Positions 24,524 through 33,659 of a stretch of DNA of 64,000 nt are shown here, piece by piece; positions within the stretch are counted from its first letter, which is position 1, and every line of letters begins with the position of its first letter. Source of the DNA: Acidovorax sp. GBBC 1281 (lineage in GTDB: Bacteria > Pseudomonadota > Gammaproteobacteria > Burkholderiales > Burkholderiaceae_C); contig NZ_CP097269.1 in assembly GCF_028473645.1 (NCBI RefSeq), forward strand, positions 3,428,001 to 3,492,000, written 5' to 3'. A program made the position numbers and the translations under genes. The notes under the pieces were generated by a model. It made no database searches. It was not told the origin of the DNA and saw only the letters and a list, made by a program, of their open reading frames with translations.

Positions 24524-25282
24524 CTAGAGGCACCAGGGCTCGGCCTGGCGGTGGAAGACGTCCATCCACAGCCCCCAGGCGGCAATTACGAACAGCAGCA
24601 GGCCGGACAGCCGCACGCCCCACCCTCCTCGGGCATCCCCGGCAGCACCACCGCCCCGCAGCCGCTGCCAGAGCCACTGGCCTGCCACCAGCCAGGCCGT
24701 GCCGCCCACGCCGAAGCAGACCATGGCCAGCGCCCCGCGCCAGGGGTTTCCGGTCAAGGCCGCGAGCAGCAGTGCGGAATACAGCAGGCCGCAGGGCATG
24801 CAGGCCCAGGCCAGGCCCGTGGAGAACACGCCGCCAGGCGAGCGCACCCAGGGGGCGACGCGCTGCCACAGCACGCGGCCCGCGTGGTCCACCCAGGCCG
24901 GCTGACGCGCCTGGAACACCAGCAGCACGGCCCAGGCGAGCACGGCGACGTGCAGCAGCGTCCAGGCCGGCCGCAGCGCAGCCGCCTGCTGGGTCAGCCA
25001 GGCCAGGCGGTCCATGGCCCAGGCCGCCATCGCGCCCGCCAGGGCGTACCCGGCCAGCCGGCCCAGATGGAAAGCGAAGGGCCGTGCCCACACTCGGTCC
25101 GCCGGCAAAGCCAGGCCGCGGCCCGCCCATCGCACCGTCTGCGCCCCTGCGTTTTCCGCCGCGGCGTGGCCCGGGCCGCCAGCGCGCACCAGCGCCCCGC
25201 AGGGCGCCGCGCACATCGCCAGGCAATGCGGACCGCCCGCCAGCCCCATGGCCAACGCGGTCCAGACCAGGGTGTCGGGCAT
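24524..25282 (-). CDS. Sulfite exporter TauE/SafE-like (UreH-type) membrane protein
   Basis: A 252-residue protein with about six hydrophobic segments. The N-terminus TALAMGLAGGPHCLAMCAAP, with its conserved Cys, and the segment GLAWACMPCGLLYSALLLAA are hallmarks of the SafE-like/DsbD-related proteins found in cbb3 oxidase loci. Such proteins are often annotated as sulfite exporters, but in this context a copper- or redox-related role in oxidase maturation is more likely (inference). It sits 17 bp downstream of hemN on the same strand. The ATG at 25282 is chosen because it gives the membrane N-terminus directly. Confidence 0.85.
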   Translation of the reverse strand: MPDTLVWTALAMGLAGGPHCLAMCAAPCGALVRAGGPGHAAAENAGAQTVRWAGRGLALPADRVWARPFAFHLGRLAGYALAGAMAAWAMDRLAWLTQQAAALRPAWTLLHVAVLAWAVLLVFQARQPAWVDHAGRVLWQRVAPWVRSPGGVFSTGLAWACMPCGLLYSALLLAALTGNPWRGALAMVCFGVGGTAWLVAGQWLWQRLRGGGAAGDARGGWGVRLSGLLLFVIAAWGLWMDVFHRQAEPWCL

Positions 25283-25299
25283 GGCGGCGTCCTTGCGGC

Positions 25300-26682
25300 T
25301 CAGATGATGCGGGAAAAGCGCGCGCGGTTGCGGTCGGCTTGCAGGTAGCGATCGAACAGCATGGCCACGCCGCGCACGAAGAACCAGCCCATGGCCGTGA
25401 CCTCGATGCCTTCCTGGCCGAGCACGACCAGGCCCTGCGCCTGCAGGTCCTCCAGTGCCTGCAGTTCGGTGGCGAAGTACTGCCGGAAATCGATGAGCCA
25501 CGCCTGCTCCACCGGCTCGAACAGCACCTCGCCCTGGCACATCAGCGCCATGATGACGGAGCGGCGCACCAGGTCGTCGCGCGTGAGCGCCAGGCCGCGC
25601 ACGACTGGCAGGCGCCCCTGGTTGATGAAGTCGTAGTACTCGTCCAGCGTCTTGGCGTTCTGGCTGTAGGTGGCGCCCACGCGGCCGATGGCCGACACGC
25701 CCAGGCCGAGCAGGTCGCAATCGGGCTGGGTGCTGTAGCCCTGGAAGTTGCGGTGCAGCCTGCCCTGGCGCTTGGCCACGGCCAGCGCGTCGCCCGGCAG
25801 TGCGAAGTGGTCCATGCCCACATAGACGTAGCCGGCGTCCTGGAACGACCGCAGCGATTGCGACAGCATGGCCACCTTCGACGCCGCCAGCGGCAGGTCG
25901 GCCGGCACGATGCGGCGCTGCGGCTTGAAGCGCTCGGGCAGGTGGGCATAGGCATACAGCGCGATGCGGTCGGGCCGCAACCGGCCCACCTGCTCGAGCG
26001 TGCGCTCGAAGGACTCAGGTGTCTGCCGCGGCAGGCCGTAGATCAGGTCCACGTTCACGGACTCGAAGCCCAGCGCCCGCGCGCTGGCCACCAGGTCGAA
26101 GACCTGGCTTGCCGGCTGGATGCGGTGCACGGCCTTCTGCACTTCGGGGTCGAAGTCCTGCACGCCGAAGCTCAGGCGGTTGAAGCCCAGTTCCGCCAGC
26201 AGCGCCAGCCGGCCCGCGTCCACCGTGCGCGGATCGATCTCGATCGAATACTCGCCGCCGGGCGCGAACGTGAAGCTGCGCTGGAGCATGGCCATCAGCG
26301 ACCGCAGGCCGTCGTCCGACAGGAACGTCGGGCTCCCTCCGCCCAGGTGCAGCTGGCTCACCACCTGCCCCACGCCGCACTGGGCCGTGTGCAGGTCGAT
26401 CTCGCGGCTGAGGTAGCGCAGGTAGACCTCGGCCCGCTCGGGGTGGCGGGTGATGATCTTGTTGCAGGCGCAGTAGTAGCACAGCGATTCGCAAAAGGGA
26501 ATGTGCACATACAGCGACAAGGGCAGTGCCTTGGCGGCCGACCCCAGGCGGCGCTGCTGCAGCGCAAGAACGTATTCGTCCTGTCCGAAGGCCTCCACGA
26601 ACCGGTCGGCGGTCGGGTAGGAGGTGTAGCGGGGGCCGGGCACGTCGAAGCGGCGCAGGAGTTCAGGGGTGACAGCGATCAT
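25300..26682 (-). CDS. hemN: Oxygen-independent coproporphyrinogen III oxidase
   Basis: A 460-residue radical-SAM enzyme that decarboxylates coproporphyrinogen III without oxygen. It has the HemN signature PGPRYTSYPTADRF, the radical-SAM cluster CESLCYYCAC (CX3CX2CXC), the GGGSPTFLS motif, NRLSFGVQDFDPEVQKAVHR and the C-terminal HemN domain. The ATG at 26682 is standard for the family. An FNR box (26732-26745) is centred so that a transcript would start about 15 nt before the ATG, so expression is expected under low oxygen. It is divergent from fnr. Confidence 0.96.
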   Translation of the reverse strand: MIAVTPELLRRFDVPGPRYTSYPTADRFVEAFGQDEYVLALQQRRLGSAAKALPLSLYVHIPFCESLCYYCACNKIITRHPERAEVYLRYLSREIDLHTAQCGVGQVVSQLHLGGGSPTFLSDDGLRSLMAMLQRSFTFAPGGEYSIEIDPRTVDAGRLALLAELGFNRLSFGVQDFDPEVQKAVHRIQPASQVFDLVASARALGFESVNVDLIYGLPRQTPESFERTLEQVGRLRPDRIALYAYAHLPERFKPQRRIVPADLPLAASKVAMLSQSLRSFQDAGYVYVGMDHFALPGDALAVAKRQGRLHRNFQGYSTQPDCDLLGLGVSAIGRVGATYSQNAKTLDEYYDFINQGRLPVVRGLALTRDDLVRRSVIMALMCQGEVLFEPVEQAWLIDFRQYFATELQALEDLQAQGLVVLGQEGIEVTAMGWFFVRGVAMLFDRYLQADRNRARFSRII

Positions 26683-26731
26683 GGGATTTCCTTGTGCCTG
26701 CCCAATGTGCCGCAGCCTTCCCGGGAAACCC

Positions 26732-26745
26732 TTGACCTGGGTCAA
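26732..26745. promoter_or_regulatory. FNR box between hemN and fnr
   Basis: TTGACCTGGGTCAA is a perfect TTGAC-N4-GTCAA palindrome. It is at -41.5 for an inferred hemN start near 26697, and could also act on the divergent fnr gene. Confidence 0.85.
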
Positions 26746-26859
26746 GGGTTCTGCAGGCGCACGCTGCCACAATTGATCCATGACAGGCGCCTTGCGTTCG
26801 CCCGGGGCTTTCCACCCTGCCGGCCGCCCGTCCTCCCCTCACCGAAAAGGCCTTTGCCC

Positions 26860-27579
26860 ATGAATCCGCAAACCATCAAAGTGGCATGCTCGAACTGCAA
26901 CCTTCGCGAGCTGTGCATGCCGCTGGGCCTGAACGATCAGCAACTGCAGCGGATCGACGACATCGTGGCCGTGCGCCGCAAGGTCAAGCGGGGGGCCACC
27001 CTGTTTCGCAATGGCGAGCCCTTCAGTTCGCTGTTCGCCATCCGCACCGGCTTCTTCAAGACCTGCGTGGCGACCGAAGACGGCCGCGACCAGGTCACGG
27101 GCTTTCAGATGGCCGGCGAGATCATCGGCCTGGACGGCATCGTCAGCGACCACCACACCTGCGACGCCGTCGCGCTGGAAGACGCCGAGGTCTGCGTCAT
27201 GCCCTTCGACCGCATCGAGGAGCTGTCGCGCGAGGTCACGGCGCTGCAGCACCACGTGCACAAGATCATGAGCCGCGAGATCGTGCGCGAGCACGGCGTG
27301 ATGCTGCTTCTGGGCAGCATGCGGGCGGAAGAGCGCCTGGCGGCCTTCCTGCTCAACCTGGTGCAGCGCCTGCATGCGCGGGGCTTCTCGCAGTCCGAAC
27401 TCGTGCTGCGCATGACGCGCGAGGAAATCGGCAGCTACCTCGGGCTCAAACTGGAGACGGTGAGCCGCACCTTCTCGAAGTTCGTCGAGGACGGCATCGT
27501 CGAAGTCAAGCAGCGCCACGTGCGCATCCTGGAGACCGCGGCGCTCAAGCGCATCGTGAACTCGCAGAACTGCCACTGA
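26860..27579 (+). CDS. fnr: FNR-type oxygen-sensing transcriptional regulator
   Basis: A 239-residue Crp/Fnr protein. The N-terminal cysteines are spaced as in FNR (CSNCNLRELC near residues 10-19), with a fourth in DHHTCDAVAL, so a 4Fe-4S cluster is expected. The cyclic-nucleotide-like fold follows (LFRNGEPFSSLFAIRTGFFK). The C-terminal HTH contains MTREEIGSYLGLKLETVSRT with the FNR-type recognition residues E..SR. It should recognise the TTGAC-N4-(G/A)TCAA sites found before hemN, ccoN and ccoI. The start at 26860 gives the usual short lead-in to the first cysteine. Confidence 0.95.
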   Translation: MNPQTIKVACSNCNLRELCMPLGLNDQQLQRIDDIVAVRRKVKRGATLFRNGEPFSSLFAIRTGFFKTCVATEDGRDQVTGFQMAGEIIGLDGIVSDHHTCDAVALEDAEVCVMPFDRIEELSREVTALQHHVHKIMSREIVREHGVMLLLGSMRAEERLAAFLLNLVQRLHARGFSQSELVLRMTREEIGSYLGLKLETVSRTFSKFVEDGIVEVKQRHVRILETAALKRIVNSQNCH

Positions 27580-27610
27580 GCGGCCGGGCCCCGGCGCCGG
27601 CGCTGGCACC

Positions 27611-27904
27611 TCATGCGCCCGGGTGGTGGCGCGCGCAGTCGGCGGGCCGGTCGGTCACCGGCACGGGGCAGCGGTTCAGCTCGAACGGCGACATGGCCAG
27701 CAGCGTGGTGAGCGCGCTCGACGCCATCGTCACCAGCCAGAAAGCGAAGAAGGCAATGGTGTAGACGCCCTCGCGCGAGAGCGCCAGCGGCTGGCCGAAC
27801 CAGTGCATGTCCTGCGGGTCCACCAGGGCAAAGACCAGCATTTCCAGTACGCCCGCCATCAGGAAGGCGGGCCATGCAATCCACATGAGGCGTTGGGTCC
27901 ACAT
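27611..27904 (-). CDS. Small two-TM membrane protein of the cbb3 locus
   Basis: A 97-residue protein with two predicted membrane segments (LMWIAWPAFLMAGVLEMLVF and TIAFFAFWLVTMASSALTTL) and a polar C-terminus. A strong ribosome site GAGGAGACA precedes the ATG at 27904. It follows fixH by 44 bp and ends 31 bp from the convergent fnr stop. Conserved position next to fixH and fnr suggests a role around the cbb3 oxidase, but no function is known to me. Confidence 0.75.
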   Translation of the reverse strand: MWTQRLMWIAWPAFLMAGVLEMLVFALVDPQDMHWFGQPLALSREGVYTIAFFAFWLVTMASSALTTLLAMSPFELNRCPVPVTDRPADCARHHPGA

Positions 27905-27948
27905 TGCGCTTGTCTCCTCGTTTCGGGGGTGGTGCGAACAGGCCGCTT

Positions 27949-28233
27949 TCAGCGCGGCTGGTCCTGCGCGGGGGTGGCCGCATGGTTGCGCGCCTTCATG
28001 GCCGGGGCCAGGCTGTTCGGCGCGCCCTGCAGCTTCTTGTTGATCTCGATGCCCTGGCGGTAGTAGTCCTCGGCCACCACCGGGTCGGGGCGCACGACCG
28101 CCACCCACAGCGTGGTGAAGCCCGCCACGACCACGATGGCCGGCCCGGCAATGACCATCCAGACGAAGCCGAACTTCCACCAGGGAGCGGCCGAAGGAAC
28201 GGGAGCCGGTGCGGCGGCGATAGGGGATGGCAT
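27949..28233 (-). CDS. fixH: FixH family protein
   Basis: A 94-residue protein with an Ala/Pro-rich N-terminus, one membrane segment (FVWMVIAGPAIVVVAGFTTL) and the FixH-like DPVVAEDYYRQGIEINKKLQ after it. FixH (CcoH) is an assembly factor for cbb3 oxidase, inserted in the inner membrane with its C-terminus outside. This one is shorter than full-length FixH (about 150-170), lacking most of the periplasmic domain, as in many beta-proteobacteria. It lies between ccoG and the small membrane protein. Confidence 0.85.
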   Translation of the reverse strand: MPSPIAAAPAPVPSAAPWWKFGFVWMVIAGPAIVVVAGFTTLWVAVVRPDPVVAEDYYRQGIEINKKLQGAPNSLAPAMKARNHAATPAQDQPR

Positions 28234-28315
28234 GGTGTTCACTCCTGACAGGAAAAGAAAGGCGGCCGGGCCAGGGGCCTGGCACCTGCAACGGAAATGG
28301 TGGGGCCTGCGGCGC

Positions 28316-29764
28316 TCATCGCGGCACCAGGAACACCGACTTCTCAACGACATGGCCGCCCGAGCCCAGCGCCTGCACGTCGAACTGCACGGCATGCGAT
28401 CCGGGCGGCGCGGAGCCGTAGGGGATCTGAAGGCGAACGGCCACCCAGCGGGACTCGGCCGCGCCGATCTCCACCTCGGCGTCGGACGCCACGCGCAGCC
28501 CCTGCAGCCCGCTCGCGCCGATGCGGTAGCGCTGGCCGGACTCGGTGGCGTTCATGATCTGCAGGCGGTAGATGTTCTCCAGCTGCCCGCCGGCCACGAT
28601 GCGCGAGAGCGCGGCGCGGTCGCGCACCACATCCACCTTGAGCGGCGTGCGCAGCACCAGGCTGGACAGCAGCCCCACGCACAGCGCCACCAGCACCGCG
28701 GTGTAGATCAGCACGCGGGGGCGCAGCACGCGGCGCAGCATCTGCGCCCGGCCCCAGCGGGCCGCCACGCCGTTCTGCGTGGAAAAGCGGATCAGCCCCC
28801 GCGGGTAGTGCATCTTGTCCATCACGGTGTTGCAGGCGTCCACGCACAGCCCACAGCCGATGCACTCGTATTGCAGGCCGTTGCGGATGTCGATGCCCAC
28901 CGGACACACCTGCACGCACAGCGTGCAGTCGATGCAGTCGCCCAGGCCCCGCGCCTTGTAATCCACCGTCTTGGTTCGGGGACCGCGCGGCTCGCCGCGC
29001 GCGTCGTCGTAGGTGACGATGAGCGTGTCGCGGTCGAACATGGCGCTCTGGAACCGGGCATAGGGGCACATGTACTTGCACACCTGCTCGCGCATGAAGC
29101 CGGCATTGCCGTAGGTGGCGAAGCCGTAGAACAGCACCCAGAAGATCTGCCAGCCGCCCTGCATCGCCAGCAACTCGCCCGACAGTTGGCGGATGGGCAC
29201 GAAGTAGCCCACGAAGGTAAAGCCCGTCCACAGCGCCACCGCGATCCAGAGGAACTGCTTGAGCGCCTTCTTGCGCACCTTCTCGAAGGTCCAGCCCCCG
29301 GCATCCAGGCGCAGGCGGGCGCTGCGGTCGCCCTCCACCCGGTGCTCGATCCACATGAAGATCTCGGTGTACACCGTCTGCGGGCAGGCGAAGCCGCACC
29401 ACAGGCGCCCCGCCACCGCGGTGAACAGGAACAGCGACATCGCGCTGACGATGAGCAGGCCCGTGAGGTAGATGAAATCCTGCGGGTACAGCACCAGCCC
29501 GAACAGGTAAAAGCGCCGAGCCCCCAGGTCGAACAGCACCATCTGCCGCTCGCCCCACTGCAGCCAGGGCAGCGCATAGAACACGAGCTGCGTGAGGGCC
29601 ACCATGGCCCAGCGCCAGCGGGCGAACAGGCCGCGGATGGAGCGCGGGTAGATCTTCTTTTGCGCCTCGTACAGCGACACCATCTCGGCGGCCGCATCGG
29701 CAGCGCCAGGCGCGACCGGGGTGATGGGAATGACCTTGCGGGCAGGCCCGCTGGGTGGCTTCAT
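28316..29764 (-). CDS. ccoG: Cytochrome c oxidase accessory protein CcoG (FixG)
   Basis: A 482-residue membrane ferredoxin-type protein. Segments: membrane helices in the first 220 residues with LWCGFACPQTVYTEIFMWIE; VCKYMCPYARFQSAMFD; two 4Fe-4S clusters in CIDCTLCVQVCPVGIDIRNG and CIGCGLCVDACNTVMDKM; and a C-terminal IgG-like periplasmic domain. CcoG is implicated in copper(II) reduction during cbb3 oxidase assembly. The length is typical. It is separated from ccoP by 111 bp. Confidence 0.95.
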   Translation of the reverse strand: MKPPSGPARKVIPITPVAPGAADAAAEMVSLYEAQKKIYPRSIRGLFARWRWAMVALTQLVFYALPWLQWGERQMVLFDLGARRFYLFGLVLYPQDFIYLTGLLIVSAMSLFLFTAVAGRLWCGFACPQTVYTEIFMWIEHRVEGDRSARLRLDAGGWTFEKVRKKALKQFLWIAVALWTGFTFVGYFVPIRQLSGELLAMQGGWQIFWVLFYGFATYGNAGFMREQVCKYMCPYARFQSAMFDRDTLIVTYDDARGEPRGPRTKTVDYKARGLGDCIDCTLCVQVCPVGIDIRNGLQYECIGCGLCVDACNTVMDKMHYPRGLIRFSTQNGVAARWGRAQMLRRVLRPRVLIYTAVLVALCVGLLSSLVLRTPLKVDVVRDRAALSRIVAGGQLENIYRLQIMNATESGQRYRIGASGLQGLRVASDAEVEIGAAESRWVAVRLQIPYGSAPPGSHAVQFDVQALGSGGHVVEKSVFLVPR

Positions 29765-29875
29765 GGCAGTTCTCGAAAGGGTGGGCCGGCAAGGGAACGC
29801 GTCAGCGGCTGCGCCGCCGGCCAGGGCGCGCCGCGGGAACGGCCCGGATCGCGTTCCCCGGTGGCATCGGCGCCG

Positions 29876-30790
29876 TCAGCGCACCGCGTTCGCGCGGTGG
29901 GACAGGCCCCACACGTAGGCGGTGAGCACGCCGATCTGCGCCTCGGTCAGCTTGTCGGCCTGGGCCGGCATCACGTTGACCTTGCCGTGGTTGACCATGG
30001 CGGTGATGGCCGCCTCGCCCCAGCCGTGCAGCCAGACGTCGTCGGTCAGGTTGGGCGCGCCCAGGGCCGTATTGCCCTTGCCGTCCATGCCGTGGCAGGC
30101 CGCGCAGGCGGTGAACTTGGACTTGCCCAGCGAGGCGCGCAGCGAATCGTGCGGGCTGCCCGACAGGCTCAGCACATAGTGCGCGAGGTTGCGGATGTCC
30201 TCCGGCGAACCCACGGCTGCGGCCATGGGCGGCATGGTGCCCATGCGGCCCTTCTCCAGCGTCTCGCGGATGTTCTCCGGCGCGCCGCCGTGCAGCCAGT
30301 CGTTGTCGGCCAGGTTGGGAAAGCCCTTGCTGCCCCGTGCGTCAGAGCCGTGGCACTGCGCGCAGTTGTTCATGAACAGGCGCTCGCCGATGGCCATGGC
30401 CTCGGGGTTGGCGGCCATCTCCTCGGTCTTCATCGCGGCGAACCGGGCGTACAGCGGCGCAAGCTCGGTGCGCGCCTTGGCCATCTCGGCCTCGTACTCG
30501 CCGGCCTGCGTCCAGCCGAACTGGCCGGCGAAGCGGCCCAGGCCCGGATAGACGGCCAGGTAGCCGAAGCCGAAGACGATGGTGAGCACGAACAGCCACA
30601 TCCACCAGCGCGGCATGGGGTTGTCCATCTCCCGCAGGTCCTCGTCCCAGACGTGGCCCGTGGTGTTGTCGGTGCTGGGCGCGACCTTCTTGCGGGCCGT
30701 GATCCAGAGCAGCAGCAGGCAGCCCAGGATGCCGACCACGGTCAGCCCCGCCACGTACACCGACCAGAAATTGTGGGTGAAGTCACTCAT
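29876..30790 (-). CDS. ccoP: cbb3-type cytochrome c oxidase subunit III (diheme)
   Basis: A 304-residue protein. Two N-terminal helices (WSVYVAGLTVVGILGCLLLL and RWWMWLFVLTIVFGFGYLAV) anchor it. Two c-type haem motifs follow, CAQCHGSDARG and CAACHGMDGKG, each in a cytochrome c domain with distal Met (MPPM and MPAQ segments). It passes electrons from cytochrome c to CcoO/CcoN. The start at 30790 and length are standard. It is the last structural gene of the ccoNOQP set. Confidence 0.96.
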   Translation of the reverse strand: MSDFTHNFWSVYVAGLTVVGILGCLLLLWITARKKVAPSTDNTTGHVWDEDLREMDNPMPRWWMWLFVLTIVFGFGYLAVYPGLGRFAGQFGWTQAGEYEAEMAKARTELAPLYARFAAMKTEEMAANPEAMAIGERLFMNNCAQCHGSDARGSKGFPNLADNDWLHGGAPENIRETLEKGRMGTMPPMAAAVGSPEDIRNLAHYVLSLSGSPHDSLRASLGKSKFTACAACHGMDGKGNTALGAPNLTDDVWLHGWGEAAITAMVNHGKVNVMPAQADKLTEAQIGVLTAYVWGLSHRANAVR

Positions 30791-30814
30791 GTCGTTCTCA
30801 TTGTTTTTTGCGGA

Positions 30815-30952
30815 TCAGTCTTGCTCGAAGGGCAGGCGCGCGGCCTCCTCGAACCGGGCCCGGTTGCGGCGCGAGAACGCCCAGACCAGGATGCCGAGGA
30901 AGCACGCCAGCGATGCCAGCGTGGCGACGATGCGCACAGTGGTGATGTCCAT
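30815..30952 (-). CDS. ccoQ: cbb3 oxidase small subunit CcoQ
   Basis: A 45-residue protein: one membrane helix (IVATLASLACFLGILVWAFS) followed by a charged tail RRNRARFEEAARLPFEQD, the standard CcoQ/FixQ layout. It stabilises the cbb3 complex. It is placed between ccoO and ccoP as usual, 20 bp after ccoO. Confidence 0.92.
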   Translation of the reverse strand: MDITTVRIVATLASLACFLGILVWAFSRRNRARFEEAARLPFEQD

Positions 30953-30972
30953 GACCAGCTCCTTGGGGTTCG

Positions 30973-31602
30973 TTACTTGAGGGCGCGGCCCATGACCTGC
31001 AGGTAGGCCACGAGCACGTCCATCTCGGTCTTGCCCTTGACCTCCTCGGGCGCGGCGGCGATCTGCTCGTCGGTGTAGGGCACGCCCACCGTGCGCAGCG
31101 CCTTCATGCGCGGCGCGGCCACGGCGGGATCGACGGGCGTCTTCTCCAGCCAGCTGTAGGCGGGCATGTTCGATTCGGGCACCACGTCGCGCGGGTTGTT
31201 CAGGTGGATGCGGTGCCACTCGTCGCTGTACTTGCCGCCCACGCGGTGCAGGTCGGGGCCGGTGCGCTTGCTGCCCCACTGGAAGGGGTGGTCGTACACG
31301 AACTCGCCGGCCACCGAGTAGTGACCGTAGCGCAGCGTCTCGGCGCGGAAGGGGCGGATCATCTGCGAGTGGCAGTTGTAGCAACCCTCGCGAAGGTAGA
31401 TGTCGCGGCCCAGCAGCTGCACCGCGGTGTAGGGCTGCACACCCGTCACGGGTTCGGTGGTGGACTTCTGGAAGAACAGCGGCACGATCTCGGCCAGGCC
31501 GCCGATGGCGACCACCAGCACGATCAGCACGATCATCAGGAAGTTGTTGGTCTCGATCTTCTCGTGCGAGAAGCCGGCCGATTTGGGGTTGTGTTCGGAC
31601 AT
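30973..31602 (-). CDS. ccoO: cbb3-type cytochrome c oxidase subunit II (monohaem)
   Basis: A 209-residue protein with one N-terminal membrane helix ([20 protein letters not shown]), the haem motif [34 protein letters not shown] and [18 protein letters not shown], all typical of CcoO. The ATG at 31602 ([11 protein letters not shown]) is preferred. The frame opens nine codons earlier, overlapping the ccoN stop. It follows ccoN by 19 bp. Confidence 0.96.
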   Translation of the reverse strand: MSEHNPKSAGFSHEKIETNNFLMIVLIVLVVAIGGLAEIVPLFFQKSTTEPVTGVQPYTAVQLLGRDIYLREGCYNCHSQMIRPFRAETLRYGHYSVAGEFVYDHPFQWGSKRTGPDLHRVGGKYSDEWHRIHLNNPRDVVPESNMPAYSWLEKTPVDPAVAAPRMKALRTVGVPYTDEQIAAAPEEVKGKTEMDVLVAYLQVMGRALK

Positions 31603-31621
31603 GGAATGCGCTCCTCGGGAC

Positions 31622-33061
31622 TCAGGCATGGGCCGTGTTCACGGCGGGGATCGACACCTTGACCGAGCGGCCCGAGATGGCGGTGGCCCACACGTTCCAG
31701 GCCATCACCAGCATGCCGCCCAGGTACAGCAGGCCGCCGGCGAAGCGGACCACGTAGAACGGATAGGTGGCCTTCACGCTTTCGACGAAGGTATAGGTGA
31801 GCGTGCCGTCGGGATTGACCGCGCGCCACATCAGCCCCTGCATGACGCCGGCGATCCACATCGCGGCGATGTACAGCACGATGCCGATGGTGGACATCCA
31901 GAAGTGCAGCTCGATGGCGGGCACCGAGTGCATCTTTTCTCGGCCGAACAGGCGCGGGATCAGGTAGTAGAGCGAGCCCATGGTGATCAGGCCCACCCAG
32001 CCCAGGGCGCCGGCATGCACGTGGCCCACGGTCCAGTCGGTGTAGTGGCTGAGCGCGTTGACGGTCTTGATGGACATCATCGGGCCCTCGAACGTGGCCA
32101 TGCCGTAGAACGACAGCGACACGATCAGGAAGCGCAGGATGGGGTCGTCGCGCAGCTTGTGCCAGGCGCCCGACAGCGTCATCACGCCGTTGATCATCCC
32201 GCCCCAGCTGGGGGCCAGCAGGATCAGCGAGAACACCATGCCCACCGATTGCGTCCAGTCCGGCAGCGCGGTGTAGTGCAGGTGGTGGGGGCCCGCCCAC
32301 ATGTAGGTGAAGATCAGCGCCCAGAAGTGCACGATCGACAGGCGGTAGCTGTACACCGGGCGGCCGGCCTGCTTGGGGATGAAGTAATACATCATCCCGA
32401 GGAAGCCCGCGGTGAGGAAGAAGCCCACGGCGTTGTGGCCGTACCACCACTGCACCATCGCGTCCTGCACACCGGCATAGGCCGAGTAGCTCTTCATCCA
32501 GCCAGCAGGCACTTCGGCGCTGTTGACCAGGTGCAGCAGCGCCACCGCCAGGATGAACGCCCCGAAGAACCAGTTGGCCACGTAGATGTGGCGCACCTTG
32601 CGGCGGCCGATCGTGCCGAAGAACACGATGGCGTACGACACCCACACCAGCGTGATCAGGATGTCGATGGGCCATTCCAGTTCGGCGTATTCCTTGCCGG
32701 TGGTGTAGCCCAGCGGCAGGCTGATGGCCGCCGCCACGATGACGAGCTGCCAGCCCCAGAACGTGAACGACGCCAGCGGCCCCGCGAACAGGCGCACCTG
32801 GCAGGTGCGCTGCGCCACGTAGTAGCTGGTGGCGAACAGCGCGCAGCCGCCGAAGGCGAAGATCACCGCGTTGGTGTGCAGCGGCCGCAGACGGCCGTAG
32901 CTGAGCCAGGGAATGCCGAAGTTGAGTTCCGGCCAGGCCAGCTGGGCGGCGATGAAGACGCCGACCAGCATGCCCACCACCCCCCACACCACGGCCATGA
33001 TCGAAAACTGCCGCACGACGGTGTCGTCGTAATGCGCGGCAGCGGTTTTTGGAGATTCCAT
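31622..33061 (-). CDS. ccoN: cbb3-type cytochrome c oxidase catalytic subunit I
   Basis: A 479-residue haem-copper oxidase subunit with 12 membrane helices. It binds low-spin haem b and the b3-CuB centre. Family segments include [79 protein letters not shown] and [16 protein letters not shown]. The ATG at 33061 gives [20 protein letters not shown], the usual start. An FNR box sits 54-67 bp upstream. It heads ccoNOQP-ccoG-fixH. Confidence 0.97.
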   Translation of the reverse strand: MESPKTAAAHYDDTVVRQFSIMAVVWGVVGMLVGVFIAAQLAWPELNFGIPWLSYGRLRPLHTNAVIFAFGGCALFATSYYVAQRTCQVRLFAGPLASFTFWGWQLVIVAAAISLPLGYTTGKEYAELEWPIDILITLVWVSYAIVFFGTIGRRKVRHIYVANWFFGAFILAVALLHLVNSAEVPAGWMKSYSAYAGVQDAMVQWWYGHNAVGFFLTAGFLGMMYYFIPKQAGRPVYSYRLSIVHFWALIFTYMWAGPHHLHYTALPDWTQSVGMVFSLILLAPSWGGMINGVMTLSGAWHKLRDDPILRFLIVSLSFYGMATFEGPMMSIKTVNALSHYTDWTVGHVHAGALGWVGLITMGSLYYLIPRLFGREKMHSVPAIELHFWMSTIGIVLYIAAMWIAGVMQGLMWRAVNPDGTLTYTFVESVKATYPFYVVRFAGGLLYLGGMLVMAWNVWATAISGRSVKVSIPAVNTAHA

Positions 33062-33114
33062 CGTGCACCTCTTTGATTGCACGGAAAGTTTCTTCCGGAT
33101 ACCCGTTGGGGGCA

Positions 33115-33128
33115 TTGACGCACGTCAA
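33115..33128 (-). promoter_or_regulatory. FNR box upstream of ccoN
   Basis: TTGACGCACGTCAA is a perfect FNR palindrome. Its centre (33121.5) predicts a transcript start near 33080, leaving a 19-nt leader to ccoN. Confidence 0.88.
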
Positions 33129-33659
33129 TCGTTGCGATGAATTCGGCCGGGGTCATCGGGCGTCAGGCCCACCACTGGCAGCACGGCTGTCCGTACAGGG
33201 GGTGCGGCATGAGTCAGCAACCCCAAGAGAATCGCAAATGGATATCTAACAAGAAATCAGGCGTAACGCCCCGTGATCACGGGGCGGATTCAAACCTGAA
33301 GCGCAACGCCTGTGTCGTGAGTGAACACGGTGATCCAGACCCGCGTGTACGAGCGGTTCGGCGTTCTTCCATGACCAAATTCTGGACGGCGGGCCCGACT
33401 GGTCGTTCAACAGGGACGTCACTGTTTCGCAGCTACACCGACAACCCAGACGAGACTCGCTTTCTGCGCCGAGCCAAGGGAGCCTGCGCACCTTGGTAGA
33501 CACTGACCTGAAACACCCGCTGTTCCTGTCGGCGCAGTCCCGCTTAGGGAGCGAAGGAAAGTTGCCCTTGGGCTGGTTGATCGGCAGAGGGGACGACTAT
33601 GAGGCGGTGCCAGAAGGTCCGCCCCACGGGGTTAGCCATGCATTCGAGTCGACGCCAGA
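33129..33659. other. 530-bp stretch without a recognised gene
   Basis: No full-length gene is evident on either strand. A plus-strand reading from about 33320 shows VIQTRVYERFGVL and, after a one-base shift near 33371, DQILDGGPDWSFNRD, continuing open through LVDTDLKHPLFLSAQSRLG to about 33740. This looks like a protein remnant with a frameshift, not recognised. The stretch also contains a perfect 20-bp palindrome at 33267-33286. It separates the FNR-controlled ccoN promoter from the hydrolase gene. Confidence 0.4.
33267..33286. repeat. Perfect 20-bp palindrome
   Basis: CGCCCCGTGATCACGGGGCG is fully self-complementary, with no loop. It is not followed by a T run on either side, so it is more like a protein-binding site or a mobile-element end than a terminator. 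Confidence 0.6.

Noticed and set aside
24496..27579. A 1027-codon plus-strand open frame
   Set aside because: Only its last 239 codons (from 26860) are a real gene (fnr). The rest is antisense to the SafE-like gene and hemN, with biased Ala/Arg/Gln composition typical of GC-rich shadow frames.
28112..31006. A 964-codon plus-strand open frame
   Set aside because: It is antisense to ccoG and ccoP, which carry intact cofactor motifs. No plausible start region or domain was seen.
33246..33503. An 85-codon minus-strand frame in the unexplained stretch
   Set aside because: It has no start context, no recognisable motif, and crosses the perfect palindrome. It is treated as chance.
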